Positions 1-11,775 are shown, numbered from the stretch's first letter. The stretch: 64,000 nucleotides of DNA from Diphasiastrum complanatum (GCA_029204225.1 CM055099.1:61287753-61351752); one strand, 5' to 3'. Numbers and translations are program-made. Notes: generated by a model not told the origin, from the sequence alone.

Positions 1-1853
1 ACTTTCCAACTGGTGTACGTCCATCCTCAACCTTGTTGTTTTTCTTGAAGCCAAACAACTTGTACCTATTGATTTTCAATGGCTGATCAACAACCTTGGC
101 TTCCAAATCTTACAACAGAATCTACCACATGACAGAACATGAACTTGGATAGATTCTAGAACTTTTTTCCAACTCAAAACATAATTGATCTCACTTGGTA
201 CCACCACATGAACAATCAACTATGACTTGGATGGTATCCAGGAATTACATGACAACCACGACAAGCAATCACTTCAATTACTCATAAATTTGAAGTGATA
301 CTAGTTTAGATAGACAAGAAAGTTTCTACAACATAACCAAGTTACTATGACTTGAATAGAAACCAAACCGATACAACATAGAATGTCGACCACACAGCTT
401 GCCACACCTGTCACTTGTAACAACGAACTTATCATTTGCCACCATGATAAGAAACTGTGAAAACATCCTCTTGAATATCGATTTACCTATATAGACTCCT
501 AGTGTATACTTCTCATGCAACTCCTTAAGATTTTGCACCTTTGTCGATTCCAACCTCTACAAAACCTTGTCCAATTATAAAACTTCTGAAGTTGACCTTC
601 CTTCAGTATGCTTGTTGATAGCCACTTTTTGCAGCTTCAGCCTCACCATGATCACTGATTGTCTTCCCCTACCATCTCCCTTGTTTCATGTAGTTTTCCA
701 TTCCATGTGAGCTAACTCTTCCACTGTACAACGAAATCGTTCTGATTACTCTTGTGAAAATCTTCTTCACCTTGCACCTGATTCCAAACAACTTCTAGTT
801 GTATTGCCGATCTTTATTCCTGAGACCTGTGCATGTCCATGCTTCCGCATGTATATCAATTACTTTCCAAGTAAGCTTTGTATGATCAAACCTAATAGCC
901 CTTGTATGATCCACTTGACTATGCTCTAGATTTCGCTTAAAAAATCTCTAACTAGTCACAGGCAATAACATGCATCCTTGCATACAAGCCAAACTAGGTT
1001 CCACTACAATTCTGCCACCACAACTGTATCATCATCTTCCACTGATGCTTCCTTCACAATCTCAGCTTATCATGCTTGAGAAACAGTTTCTTGTAATGTT
1101 TCATAGCCACAGAATGCACTCTTTTGTAATTCACCTCTCCCCATTCCCTGACACTCGTGGGAATTTCTGGCATCTGTATTACCCTGTGCAATGGAATCAG
1201 GTCTTCCTTTCGCGAGGATAGATCCTTGGACAACATGCACACCTCCATTGGAGTCCCCAAACATGCTTCTCGACACAGCACAAACTGTTGTGGAATCTGA
1301 TAGCTTTCCAGTCCTTGCAGCGATCTGCAATAGTAGCACTCTTCAGTGATCAATCTTGATGAATTTTCAGCAAACCTGCGACCTGTGAACTGGCTGCGAT
1401 CTGACCTGTCTGTCCATCAACGATCTGATTTGAACCTCAACCTGTCCATCAACGATCTGAAATCTGACTTTCAGCGATCTGATCCGCTACTTTCAGCGAT
1501 CTGACTTGCTATTTTCCAGTTGCTATTTTCCAGCGAACTATTCCAGCGATCTTCCTTATGATAAGTAGCGAATAATTCCATAAATGACCTGCTTATTTGC
1601 GACCTCCAACAACAACAAACTGATCTGCAAACAGCAATCAGATCTGATCTTGAAATCTGAAGGAGATTTGATAATCTTCTCCTTGCAGCTGCCACCGTTG
1701 TGAATGAAGATCGAAACTAAGAGCTGGCTAGGGACACCACCTGCACCTGCTTTTCTCCTTTAAGATGATGGCCAAATCAATCCCTTGTAAATTGATTTCG
1801 TTTGTTGGAGTACCTCCTTGTTCTCTTGAATCTTGAACCATGCTTTGTTACCA
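1..1853 (-). mobile_element. interior of a truncated copia-type LTR element
   Basis: This is the internal part of a minus-strand LTR element whose 5' LTR lies immediately to the right. A degenerate initiator-Met-type primer site (TGGTAACAAAGC read on the minus strand, 1842-1853) abuts the LTR. No gag, protease, integrase or reverse transcriptase motif is recognisable in the 1.85 kb shown. The element is either non-autonomous or old and broken. It continues beyond the window start. Confidence 0.6.
1355..1560. repeat. short degenerate repeats, CAGCGATCTGA type
   Basis: Variants of a motif close to CAGCGATCTGA recur about seven times, together with two copies of a CTGTCCATCAACGATCTGA block. They lie in the leader of the fossil LTR element and look like local slippage duplications. 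Confidence 0.6.
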
Positions 1854-2297
1854 TGTTAGAAAACCGACTTGATCATAAAAGCAACCCAAGACAAGGTTCC
1901 TATTGTTGTTAGACAATAGTCATACACATGAGAGAGAACAACAATGATGAAGATTTGTACTCCAACTATGTCCCATTTCAAATGAGGTAGGGTGCCAACC
2001 TACATATATACTTTCTCTAAACTGTGTGTAAGCTAAAAAGCATAAAGAAAATAGCAAAAGACAAAAAGCTAATTGCTATAATTACTACCTATATTGGGTA
2101 AACACCCAAGATGTATTTCTAAGTGGTCAAACCAAATTCTATTCTAGTAGTAGTGCACCCACCTACATGCATGACTAAAAAACGAATTTACTATAAATAA
2201 TAATGGCCCCTATAATAGCACGCAGACAAGGCACAATAATCCTAATTAATCCTACATTACAACATTAGAGGTACTAATGTAAACATTAATTCTAACA
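1854..2297 (-). mobile_element. 5' LTR of the minus-strand copia-type element
   Basis: The 444-bp LTR is bounded by perfect terminal inverted repeats TGTTAGA and TCTAACA. The primer site adjoins its left edge, which fixes the strand and identifies it as the 5' LTR. No flanking target duplication can be tested because the other end is outside the window. Confidence 0.75.
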
Positions 2298-3257
2298 CAT
2301 TTGACCTTCTAAATGATCTAAATGGTCTTAGGGATCAGGGGTGGCCACGTAGCATACAAATTGGCTATAAAGATAGTTGCAATCCTATTTCACAAAAAAG
2401 TTTACCTCCTCTCCATAATCTCCAAGTACTAAGCTGATGTTATAAGCTGTTCATGCCTGTGAGCTTTGTAGTGTTCTGTTTTCTTTAATGTATATTTGTT
2501 AATGAACATTTTTTGAACTTTAATAATGAAAATTCACATTTCAATCCACTTGAAAATGGGAATATTGTTTCAGACGTGTATTACAGACGTTTCACATTTG
2601 GACATTTGAAACATGTGATTGCAATCATGCTTCTTCAAGTATGGATATGGTAGGAAGCTGTACAAGCACTACAAGTCTACAACAGTGCACACCTTTTACC
2701 CTCCATGTAAAATGATCAATCAAAACCTTGCTACTTCTTTCGTACACTCTGTGTAGGTTTTATTCTGGATACAATTTCTAATTGTACATATAGCTGAAGT
2801 ATCAATGCACTAGTGCAGATCTATTTCAATTCTAAAGTCAAAATTCCACTCAGCAATCCGATATCTAGCCTCAGGTTGGAATGCTTGTTTAAGGACTACA
2901 ACCTTCAGGCATATATAATATCCTTTCCCGCAATATCTTTTACTTCTAGGGGAAAATCAAAGATCTCTCTTTAGCTAATCTTCAGGTCTTTGGGTAATTT
3001 GTTATTCTTCCATTAGATCAGTTACTCAAAAGTGTGCATATTTTTAATTTAACAATCTGGCGTGACTGCGACCTCTTCTGGTTCCTAAGGAACAAGGTAG
3101 ACATATCCTGCAGCTCCTTATTAGAGATCAGGTTATCCTTCCATTTCAGTTGTTCCTTCAATATAGACGCACATGGGAAGTTGATGTGTTGCTCCTTTTG
3201 TTGGAAGATTTAGCTAAAAAGTAGTCTTTTGTGGACAACTATATCTGGTATCACTTG
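2298..3257. other. intergenic, no gene seen
   Basis: AT-rich non-coding sequence between the LTR and the duplicated segment upstream of the glycosyltransferase gene. No long ORF, RNA gene or element end was recognised. It may hold distal promoter or 5' UTR sequence of the gene at 4591. Confidence 0.5.
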
Positions 3258-4279
3258 ATTGTGACTAGCTAGCAGCTCTATGTTGAAAAGTTTTTGGCGG
3301 ACTATGAGTGGAGAAGAGCTTTCTCAGACTGATATTCAGAATGAGAGGCTTAAGTAGACATCAGAAGATGCACAAGCCTGAGCAGAATGTCTGAAACATG
3401 TATTTGTTGCTGGTGAAATTATTTCATTCATAAAAAGATTCTGTGATTGCATGTGAAGCAGTGCAGATTAGATGGGGATATCTTAAAAGTGGTTAGTTAA
3501 GAAGTCTAGGTTGATGCCTTTTTAATGTAGTGGACTCTCGATATTAGTCCACTCCAAACAGGTAGTGCCGTCCTGCCTCAAGTGCACGTGTAATTTCTCC
3601 TTTGTGCAGTAAATATATAGACAATGGCGAAACAAATTGCAGATGATATTTGCAAGTCCAAATATTTGTAGATTCTGGACACATAATATCAATTTATACT
3701 AAAAGTTTTTTCTCATTCCGGTAAATTGATTGCCAACAGTGAAATATGAGTTTTGATCACTCACGAAATCATTTGGAAATCAATAGACATAATAGGTTGC
3801 TATTATCTGAAATTGCTATTTTTATGCAGTTTCAAGATTTTCACATTACATCAGACAGTAGATTTCTTTGAAGGAGTTTACTGTGCGACATAATTATTGT
3901 GACTAGCTAGCAGCTCTATGTTGAAAAGTTTTTGGCGGACTATGAGTGGAGACGAGCTTTCTCAGACTGATATTCAGAATGAAAGGCTTAAGTAGACATC
4001 AGAAGATGCACCAGCGAATGTCTGGAACATGTATTTGTTGCTGGTGAAATTATTTCATTCATAAAAAGATTCTGCGATTGCATGTGAAGCAGTGCAGATT
4101 AGCTGGGGATATCTTAAAAGTGGTTAGTAAAGAAGTCTAGGTTGATGCCTTTTTAAAGTAGTGAACTCTTGATATTAGTCCATTCCAAACAGGTAGTGCC
4201 TTCCTGCCTCAAGTGCACGTGTAATTTCTCCTTTGTGCAGTAAAGCAAAACAAATTGCAGACGATATTTGTAAGTCCAA
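3258..4279. repeat. direct duplication, offset 638 bp
   Basis: A block of about 400 bp (3258-3661) recurs at 3896-4279 with few differences, starting GTGACTAGCTAGCAGC in both copies and ending near AAGTCCA. The second copy has small deletions. The spacing suggests tandem duplication of a 638-bp unit with partial loss of the second copy. It lies in the upstream region of the GT4 gene. Confidence 0.85.
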
Positions 4280-4590
4280 GGAAAATTTTCTCTGAAAGGT
4301 CAAACTATGAGCAATGAGGATAATTTGTGCAAGAGGTTGACTTGACATAATCTTATCTGACATCCTTCAAGGCTAGTGAGTTAATAGTTTTCTATCATGC
4401 CGATTAAGATTTGGGTTAGCTATGGTTTATGAGGGTTGTTTTGTTACATTCTGTTAGGTGCAGGAATTCATCTTTTCTGAATGAATTCTGTCTGACTGTT
4501 AATTTTCTGCAGTGACAAAGATGAAGCTGGTGCTCATTCATAGCTTGAAAAAGATGTTATAGTCTTGATTCACATTGTCTGTGAAAAGCA
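4280..4590 (+). promoter_or_regulatory. 5' leader of the GT4 gene with a uORF
   Basis: A pyrimidine-rich tract ending TTTTCTGCAG at 4512 looks like a 3' splice site, so a 5' UTR intron is likely. A 13-codon upstream ORF (4521-4562) starts MKLVLIHS and ends 28 bases before the main ATG. Such uORFs can lower translation of the main frame; whether this one does is not known. Confidence 0.45.
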
Positions 4591-6030
4591 ATGGATGGCA
4601 AGGGCTGCCCAGAAGCCCAGAGAAAGGAGAGGAGGTTTTGGGTTCCAGCCCTCATTGTATGTTTTTTGGCATTTCTCTTTTATCTAGGTATTCAATACAT
4701 CTCTTGTAAAAACCTTTTCATGGCTAAATGGGGACTTTGTAAAGTCGGAAGTGGTGATTTTGAGAAGCAATGGCTCCCTAAAAGTGCATTGTTCAAATAT
4801 AAACTTTTGTGGATGGCCCCATTTCTTTCGGGTGGTGGATATGGATCGGAAGCAATATCTTTTGCTACTGCAATCGAGGCTAGTAAATTGGTTCCACAAT
4901 TCAAGATACAGCAGCATGGGGACCTAGAAAATTATGAGTTTTGGAGTGGGTTACCACAAAAAATAAGAAGACTTTTAGTGAGATTGGCTTGGCGAGATTT
5001 CAATGTGGAAGAAACTGTTGTAATTTGTCACAGTGAACCAGGGGCATGGTTTCCTCCTCTTTATCAAACATTTCCATGCCCTCCTTTTGGTTATGAGCAA
5101 CCTTTATATGTTATTGGACGGAGTATGTTCGAAACAGATAGATTAAACAAAGAGCATGTGGAAAGATGCAATGCAATGGATGAAGTCTGGGTGCCAACAC
5201 AGTTCAATATAGAAACATTTGCTCGGAGTGGAGTCATGGAGTCAAAATTAGTAAAAGTTCGACAAACAGTTGATATTGAGTTCTTTAATCCTACGCAAGT
5301 GCACCCCTTACCTTTATCATTCAACTGGCAGGTGTTTGGCCCTTCAAAGAATCACTCGAATTTTTTTTCTTCAAAACCTTATGTGTTTCTTAGCATTTTC
5401 AAGTGGGAGGTGCGTAAAGGATGGGATATCCTAATCAAAGCATTTTTGCAAGAATTTTCTGCCGAAGATGATGTAGTGCTATACCTTGTCACAAACGCAT
5501 TCCATTCAAGTAGTAACTTTGACCAAGACATTCTTTCATTTGTTAATAAGTCAAAAATCATTGAGCCATCTTTGGGCTGGCCAACAGTCCAGCTTTGTGA
5601 TCATCATGTTCCACAGATTGACCTGCCCAGTCTATACAAAGCTGCAGATGTATTTGTGTTACCCTCAAGGGGCGAAGGTTGGGGACGGCCTCATATTGAG
5701 GCTATGGCAATGGCTTTACCTGTCATTGCTACCAATTGGTCTGGGATGACAGAATATATGACTGACATGAATAGTTATCCCCTGCCTTTGGATGGTATGT
5801 CAGAAATTTTAGAAGGCCCATTCAAGGGCCACTTTTGGGCGGAGCCTTCTGTGAACAGTTTGCAAGGGTTGATGCGACATGTTTATTCCCATCCTGTAGA
5901 GGCAAAGGCGAGGGGATTGGTCGCCAGAAATGATATGGTTAAGAAATATGCCCCTCACATTGTGCTGAATGACATACTTGAACATCTTACGCGCATCCAG
6001 AATTTATTATATAATAAGTCGATAGACTAA
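4591..6030 (+). CDS. GT4-type glycosyltransferase, type II membrane protein
   Basis: A 479-residue protein in one exon. It has a short basic N-terminus, then a hydrophobic anchor at about residues 17-38, which fits a Golgi or ER type II protein with a lumenal catalytic domain. A glycine-rich loop (SGGGYGSE, near residue 80) suits the N-terminal GT-B Rossmann half. The C-terminal half holds the KWEVRKGWD block (near 270) and the retaining-GT signature E362-x7-E370 in GEGWGRPHIEA, which binds the nucleotide-sugar donor. Plants carry single-copy proteins of this layout annotated only as glycosyltransferase family 1/4, and the acceptor is unknown. The frame is clean and the length is ordinary, so the gene looks functional. 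The ATG is the first in frame ahead of the anchor. A duplicated region and a uORF lie upstream. Confidence 0.9.
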   Translation: MDGKGCPEAQRKERRFWVPALIVCFLAFLFYLGIQYISCKNLFMAKWGLCKVGSGDFEKQWLPKSALFKYKLLWMAPFLSGGGYGSEAISFATAIEASKLVPQFKIQQHGDLENYEFWSGLPQKIRRLLVRLAWRDFNVEETVVICHSEPGAWFPPLYQTFPCPPFGYEQPLYVIGRSMFETDRLNKEHVERCNAMDEVWVPTQFNIETFARSGVMESKLVKVRQTVDIEFFNPTQVHPLPLSFNWQVFGPSKNHSNFFSSKPYVFLSIFKWEVRKGWDILIKAFLQEFSAEDDVVLYLVTNAFHSSSNFDQDILSFVNKSKIIEPSLGWPTVQLCDHHVPQIDLPSLYKAADVFVLPSRGEGWGRPHIEAMAMALPVIATNWSGMTEYMTDMNSYPLPLDGMSEILEGPFKGHFWAEPSVNSLQGLMRHVYSHPVEAKARGLVARNDMVKKYAPHIVLNDILEHLTRIQNLLYNKSID

Positions 6031-8249
6031 TTGGTTTTCTGATTTGTCTTTCACCAGAAGATATGTAGCTGCTTTTGAAGCCTTTTCCAGCAGGCCAGAA
6101 GAATTCGTGCACCATTGGTGGTCTGTTTTCCTTTTATGATCTTTGTTTGAAGCTCCCTTGCTGGGGATGATTGTCAAGTTTTGTCAAATGCTTGAAGGTT
6201 GAATTGAGTGTTATTGCCATTACATGATAGTTTGTAGCCAGATTGTGATGCAATAGATGCATGGTCTATTCAATCTGCTGAGATCTGCATTTTGTGATTA
6301 CATTACCTGCTGGGTTATCTTATTTTTAGGCTATGCATTGAGTTATGATTTTCTGGAGGTAGGTAGCAGCATAACAAACAACCTTTCTTTTTATTGTTGC
6401 ATCTTGACAACTGTTTTTAACTGTACTGATTTGTGATCGTTTCTTGATGATGTGAATTGGGAATGATGTTATGTGGGATATCAAGTGTTGAAGAACCATT
6501 GGATCCACTGATACTGCATGTTAATGAGGATCAATGGCATATTGTGATGATCATGTTTGCTTCAGTTTTCAAGGCTAAAAAGACTCAACCAGACAAGACA
6601 AAAATTCCAAGATTGAATCATTTGGCACAACAATTACTTGCAACAATAAGATGACAGTGAGTACCACAGAGATGGCAATCAAAACTAAACTTTTCTCAGT
6701 AAATTATAATGAAATCTACGATGCTCAAAAGCAAAGGCTTGCTTCTGCTTCAAATTATAGATAGCTATCCAATTTAATCTTTATTTCTATACCAGATTGA
6801 GCTCAAAGAAACTTGAGTTCATCTTCCTTGACCTAATCATTGGTTCCCAATGTTTTTTTTGTTACAAATAGGATCAGCTACGCTACAAAAACTATTTCAG
6901 CTTTGCTAAGTATAGAAGAAATGTTCAATGACCACTTTGAGCTGGATCATAACCTCTGTTTGACTATATATTTTTGGCTTAGTGAAACTGTCTAGCAGCA
7001 TGCTGACACTATTCGTTTATTTTTTGATTCAGTTTCACCTCAGGTGAATTTAACATTAAGATAAATATTCTTGACAACAAAGACCCTTGAAATGGTTGCC
7101 TTTTCAAAAAGAAAAAGTACAGGTGATACACAAGGCCACTGCATTGCAAGAAAGTGGGTGGCGTTACTTTGTATTGAACATCATATCTTCAACAAATACT
7201 AATATGAAAATAGTGAGGGAAATCTGAAATAGGAGGCTGAAACCAGTAACTTCTCCTCCTTCAAGGAAGAAGTGCCTTGACAAAGTCTCTGGCCGTCTAG
7301 ACGAAAGTGTTGATGCCTCCCAATAACAAATACTATGTGCATCCTGAATCAAGCTATCATTCTGGTTACTACAAAACTCCAGGAAGGATCAGAATAAACT
7401 CCATGAAGGCAATAGACAATCAGCTAGGCTTTGCTCCAATGATGGGCATCTTCTAGTACTCCTTTTTTTATTATCTCTTACTATATGGTTATGCTACAGA
7501 ATGTTCTGAACAAAATTCTGATTCAAAAATCTATCCCTATTTGTTGTGTACTTTTTGAGCTTAAATTCCCATTAATTATGTGGTTTTGATTCAGAGCTGG
7601 ACAGTTTCAAAGCTTTCATTTTCCATGTAGATTTTGTTTGGTGTAATATTGGTGTACTGTGTCATCACTTCATAAAGGAAAACAAAAGACCTGTTTGTAA
7701 ATTTCCTTGCCACATAACAAGGAAGAAGCTCAACATTTGAAAATTTTCGTAGTCCCCTAATACAATAGAGTTTGAAAGCCATTCTTCCCAATTGCAAATT
7801 GAACTCTTACGTGCCATTTTTTTTTTCTCGGTAATATTTTATATACCATTACTTGGCTTCAATGTGAATTGAAGCCAAGTAATGTGATCAATGTGGAAAT
7901 CAAGAAGCTTTTTTGATGTTTAGATTTGCTTGTTTTTTCCAAACCATTTGATGCGTGTTTTTTAGACTCATTTCATCTTTGTGTCTTTGCTTCAAAATTT
8001 GAAGATGGAGAGTTAAGTTATGAATTGATTGAAGTGAATAACAAAGTTGTAGTGGCATATTTGTTTCATCTCACCTTGGTAGAAGCCAGGACAACTTTGC
8101 CACAACCAATTTTTTGGCATGAAATTTTTTGTTTATTTTCATTTCTATGAAAAGGCTCTAATACATTGAACTCTTTGATGCTATTGCGATTATGTTAATT
8201 TACCATATGCTTTTTAGCACTTCCTACTTGCAAGCATTACAAATGGGAG

Positions 8250-8253
<4 letters not shown>
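6031..8253. other. 3' flank of the GT4 gene and intergenic sequence
   Basis: Roughly the first 600 bases probably form the 3' UTR. Nothing coding, no element end and no RNA gene was recognised in the remainder, apart from the short perfect hairpin at 7847-7884. Confidence 0.5.
7847..7884. repeat. perfect 17-bp inverted repeat
   Basis: CATTACTTGGCTTCAAT and its exact reverse complement are separated by four bases (GTGA). The RNA of either strand would form an uninterrupted 17-bp hairpin. No coding context. Confidence 0.9.

Positions 8254-8320
<67 letters not shown>
8254..8320. repeat. (GA)n microsatellite
   Basis: An uninterrupted dinucleotide tract of about 66 bases. Confidence 0.98.
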
Positions 8321-8321
<1 letters not shown>

Positions 8322-8347
8322 CCACCACCATCCTGGAATTAGTGAAT

Positions 8348-8378
8348 CCCTTAGGGGGCAGCTAGCTCCCCCTAAGGG
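8348..8378. repeat. inverted repeat CCCTTAGGGGG / CCCCCTAAGGG
   Basis: Two perfect 11-base arms flank a 9-base centre (CAGCTAGCT) that itself contains the palindrome AGCTAGCT. It lies between a microsatellite and a solo LTR. Confidence 0.85.
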
Positions 8379-8435
8379 AAAGTTAACTGCCCACCAAAAA
8401 GACTGTCAATATTGTCAGGTAAGTCATATGATAGT

Positions 8436-9225
8436 TGTGAAAATTCACACGTGGGAATGTCCTAATGTGTGAAATTGATCTCCTAAGCTTGGCTCATGCA
8501 CTATAGATCACCTATTGATTGAAATCCAAGATCAATGACAAGATCTAAGGCAAAAAGACCATTCTACATGCATTCATTCATTACCAAAAGGTGTTTCACA
8601 CGTGGAATACTTCATGAAATAAACTAAGTCCCAACAAGCTCATTTCCTCGGGTAGAGAGAGGAAATACCACTTTTGGGCTCATCTAGAGAGAGAATACAA
8701 TACAAGCAAAATTGGCAAATCTCCAAAGTGACTCAAAAAACTCATAGATCTCTCATACATTAATGAAAGAAATGAAAATATATATAGAAACTTGTGGAGA
8801 TCCAAGCTTAATTCCTATTGGACCCCTTAAACATAGCCTCTCTAATCCTATTGGATGTGTGATGCAACATCCCTCACTTTTGATTGGACCCTTTCAACAC
8901 ATCTCTCTCTTATGATTGGACCCTTTGACTTTTGCCACTACATAGGGTGCATCACTCATCAAACCTAAACTTGACATGTGTAAGCAACCTAACTAGCTTG
9001 AGTTACATCACAATTGAATTTTGGCCTAATCATAACAAAACATGTGTACTTGACCATTTGACCTCTAAAGCCAAAATTGGCCCTATCAAAGTTCTACACC
9101 AAGATGCTTGATACAAAATCTTTATGATACTCCTAAAGTCAACATGACTAACCTATTTTCTACATGTGAGAACATGCTCCACACATGTGATATTTATCCA
9201 AGATAGATTTTGACAATTTTTCACA
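8436..9225 (-). mobile_element. solo LTR, copia-type, with target-site duplication
   Basis: A 790-bp LTR with perfect 8-base terminal inverted repeats (TGTGAAAA / TTTTCACA), flanked by the 5-bp direct repeat ATAGT at 8431-8435 and 9226-9230. There is no interior and no adjacent primer site, so it is a solo LTR left by recombination between the two LTRs. Read on the minus strand, its start and end resemble the LTR at 60231-61012, which gives the strand and points to the same copia superfamily. Confidence 0.88.
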
Positions 9226-9255
9226 ATAGTCCTGGAAAAACTGTGTTTAAGCAAT

Positions 9256-9663
9256 TTATTTATGATCAAGCAAAGCTTGTCCCTCGTAAAGCCAGTTTTT
9301 TTGAAAGGCATCAATTAGAGTTTTAACTTCCTTGAGAAACGTTTGTTGTTTGTTATAATAGTACATAGTAGCAATAACTTGAGAAATAAATGACCTTATA
9401 TGAGTTGTAGATTGGTCTGCTGGATGCCAAATGAAAAATGAAAGGTAAATCTCTTCTTCTATCATTCTTGGAGGGTGTGTAATCTTTGTAGTTGGATTGA
9501 AGGAAGTAGTGATGTTCAAGAATTTTACAATATTCTTTGTAATAGTACCATCATCTATCTCTAGATACTCCAAAGGATAAATCCAAAATGGATTGTCTGC
9601 AGTTCTTTCTTGAGACTTATCCAAAAAGAGTTCGATAAGAGAGTTATTAATGAAGTCATATGT
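9256..9663 (-). CDS. unrecognised small ORF or gene fragment
   Basis: An open frame of about 135 codons starts just after an upstream stop and has no clear ATG near its start. The predicted protein has natural-looking composition, with a charged, Trp/Tyr-containing middle (FWIYPLEYLEID, FFIWHPADQ) and a lysine-rich end. I do not recognise a family. It lies directly beside the solo LTR and could be an exon of a decayed gene or a mobile-element remnant. Its functional status is unknown. Confidence 0.25.
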   Translation of the reverse strand, partial: TYDFINNSLIELFLDKSQERTADNPFWIYPLEYLEIDDGTITKNIVKFLNITTSFNPTTKITHPPRMIEEEIYLSFFIWHPADQSTTHIRSFISQVIATMYYYNKQQTFLKEVKTLIDAFQKNWLYEGQALLDHK

Positions 9664-9725
9664 TGTCTATATATGTAAATAAATGTTTGAAATCGTTCAT
9701 AAATGTTCCATGTCCAAGTCTAGCC

Positions 9726-9841
9726 AATCTTTTAACAAACTATATCTCAAAATAGGATATATACCAATTACATTACATAGGATAAATATCTTTTAACAGA
9801 CAGTGTCTCAAAATAGGATAAATACCAATTACACTACATAG
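9726..9841. repeat. tandem duplication, unit about 62 bp
   Basis: The block from ATCTTTTAACA to TACATAG occurs twice in direct order with a few substitutions (start near 9727 and near 9788). It is non-coding. Confidence 0.75.
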
Positions 9842-10445
9842 TTGAACAAGAAAATCTCATCAGTATGTCTCGAATTTGTTGCCATATACGATTGCCAAGT
9901 TTGATTATGCAATTATTTATCAAAAAGGAATTCCATATGCCTACAATATCCATATCCATAATATTCCATTCATCCACCGGAAAATATCTCTGATGAAGTC
10001 TGTGAACTCACATGAAACACCGTAAGTAACTTACTTACGGCTATCAACAAAGGCGACGAACAACAAACAGCTTGCAAGTTCCTACAAAGTCAACTAACAA
10101 CTATTGACCCATCTCATCGTTTAGCTCCATAAGTTATCACTTACGGTTACCAACAAAGGAAACAAACGATCACTTACAAAGCAAACGACCAGCGGCTGAA
10201 TGTACTTTGTACTTCTTCTTGCTTCACGATGCTCCAATAACTGATCTACGGATCTTGTTTAATAGTTGTTAATCATCTTTGTAAATTATAATTAGAATAA
10301 GAGATTCTCTGACAACTATATATATATATATATACATCTAAGCGAAGTGAAGAGAGTGTAGTGAGTTGAACAATCTATAGATGCACAGAGTGATCAAATG
10401 ACCAAAAAGGTCTTAAGTAGCTAGCTCCTTAGAGTTAGTGATTTA
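9842..10445. other. intergenic, no gene seen
   Basis: AT-rich non-coding sequence. A short (TA)n run at about 10318-10334 is the only structured element. Two CTTACGG-containing segments near 10030 and 10140 are weakly alike. Confidence 0.5.
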
Positions 10446-10612
<167 letters not shown>

Positions 10613-10941
10613 AGAACTGTAGCCATTGTTTCAAAATCTGTAAGTAGGAATATGCGCTTATCAGTGCTACTGTATTGTGTTCCGATTCTCTCTTTTATAT
10701 AGATTTTTCTTGATTTTATGCAATTGTCTCTCTCACTCTCTTGCACACAAACACGGTTATCAGAGACAGAGGATCGCATGGCTGTCCAAGATGCCTAATG
10801 CTTCACAATCCTACTGTTACGACAATCTCAAACTCCTACTCTGATAACCCAAAAGGACAACAAAATTTTGATTCCATTCTCTAATCAATCCTCGTTTCTA
10901 GAATACGCAGTTACTATTGTGTTCATAATTGTTTTTCTTAC

Positions 10942-11715
10942 TGTTGGTAGAGATATCGTTTACATCGTAATCGTCTCTCATGTTCTGCTTCTGTCACGGC
11001 TCCGCTGCAGTCACAATCAATCGTAGACCACGCAGACCACCATCATATACCAACAGAAGTGGTATCAGAAATTTGGTTCAGTGGATTACTAGAGTCCAGG
11101 ATCTTTTTCCAAAAGTTGTTCTAAGTTGTTTGTGTATAATTTCGATCACTATGGAAGGCACCTCAGAGATTCGCTTGATCAATAAACTCAATGGAGATGA
11201 CTTCCACATGTGGAAGTTCAAAATGAGGATGATCCTGATTGAAAGGAGTTATGGGGATATGTCAACGGTTCCATAGCCAAACCGGCAGAACCCGAACAGC
11301 TCCTTGGGAAGCCAACAATGGCAAGGCTCTTGCCATTGTATTTTTAAACCTTAAAGACACTGAAATTGCTCATGTATCCAACTGCACTACTTCCAAAGAA
11401 GCATGGGATACACCCACTAGCATCTACGAGACCTCGGATGTCTCGACTCGCCTCTTCTTGAGGAAGAAGGTACTGACACTCAGAATGACTGAAGGCACCT
11501 CAGTCATCGACCATCTGAACGATTTCAAACAATTGCTGAACCAACTGGCTGCAATAGGTTCTCCTATCTCAGAAGAAGACTCTACCATGTCTCGTCTTGC
11601 CAGCCTTCCATCCTCCTACGATAATTTAATGTTGCTTTTGAGCAATACCCCTGCGTTGTCTCTTCAAAAATTGACAAAAAGTTTCTGTTTTGAAAAATTT
11701 ATGTTGCAGACTTTT
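10942..11715 (+). mobile_element. 5' end of a Ty1/copia element with a 114-bp LTR
   Basis: A very short candidate LTR (10942-11055) has perfect terminal inverted repeats TGTTGGTA / TACCAACA. Four bases later lies the primer site TGGTATCAGA (11060), then a gag region from about 11151. The gag shows the copia pattern: LNGDDFHMWKFKM near its start, the SKEAWDT block, and the late segment SLPSSYDNLMLLLSNTP. The element is broken (more than one break in gag), and everything after the middle of gag is missing. The sequence passes at about 11670-11715 into an unrelated gene. Confidence 0.75.
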
Positions 11716-11775
11716 TGAACACAATTATGGTATGATCTTTATTTTATTAAATAAGTGAATCATTGTATTTCTAGT

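Noticed and set aside
7926-8150. 75-codon plus-strand frame
   Set aside because: Composition is that of random AT-rich DNA and no family resemblance was seen.
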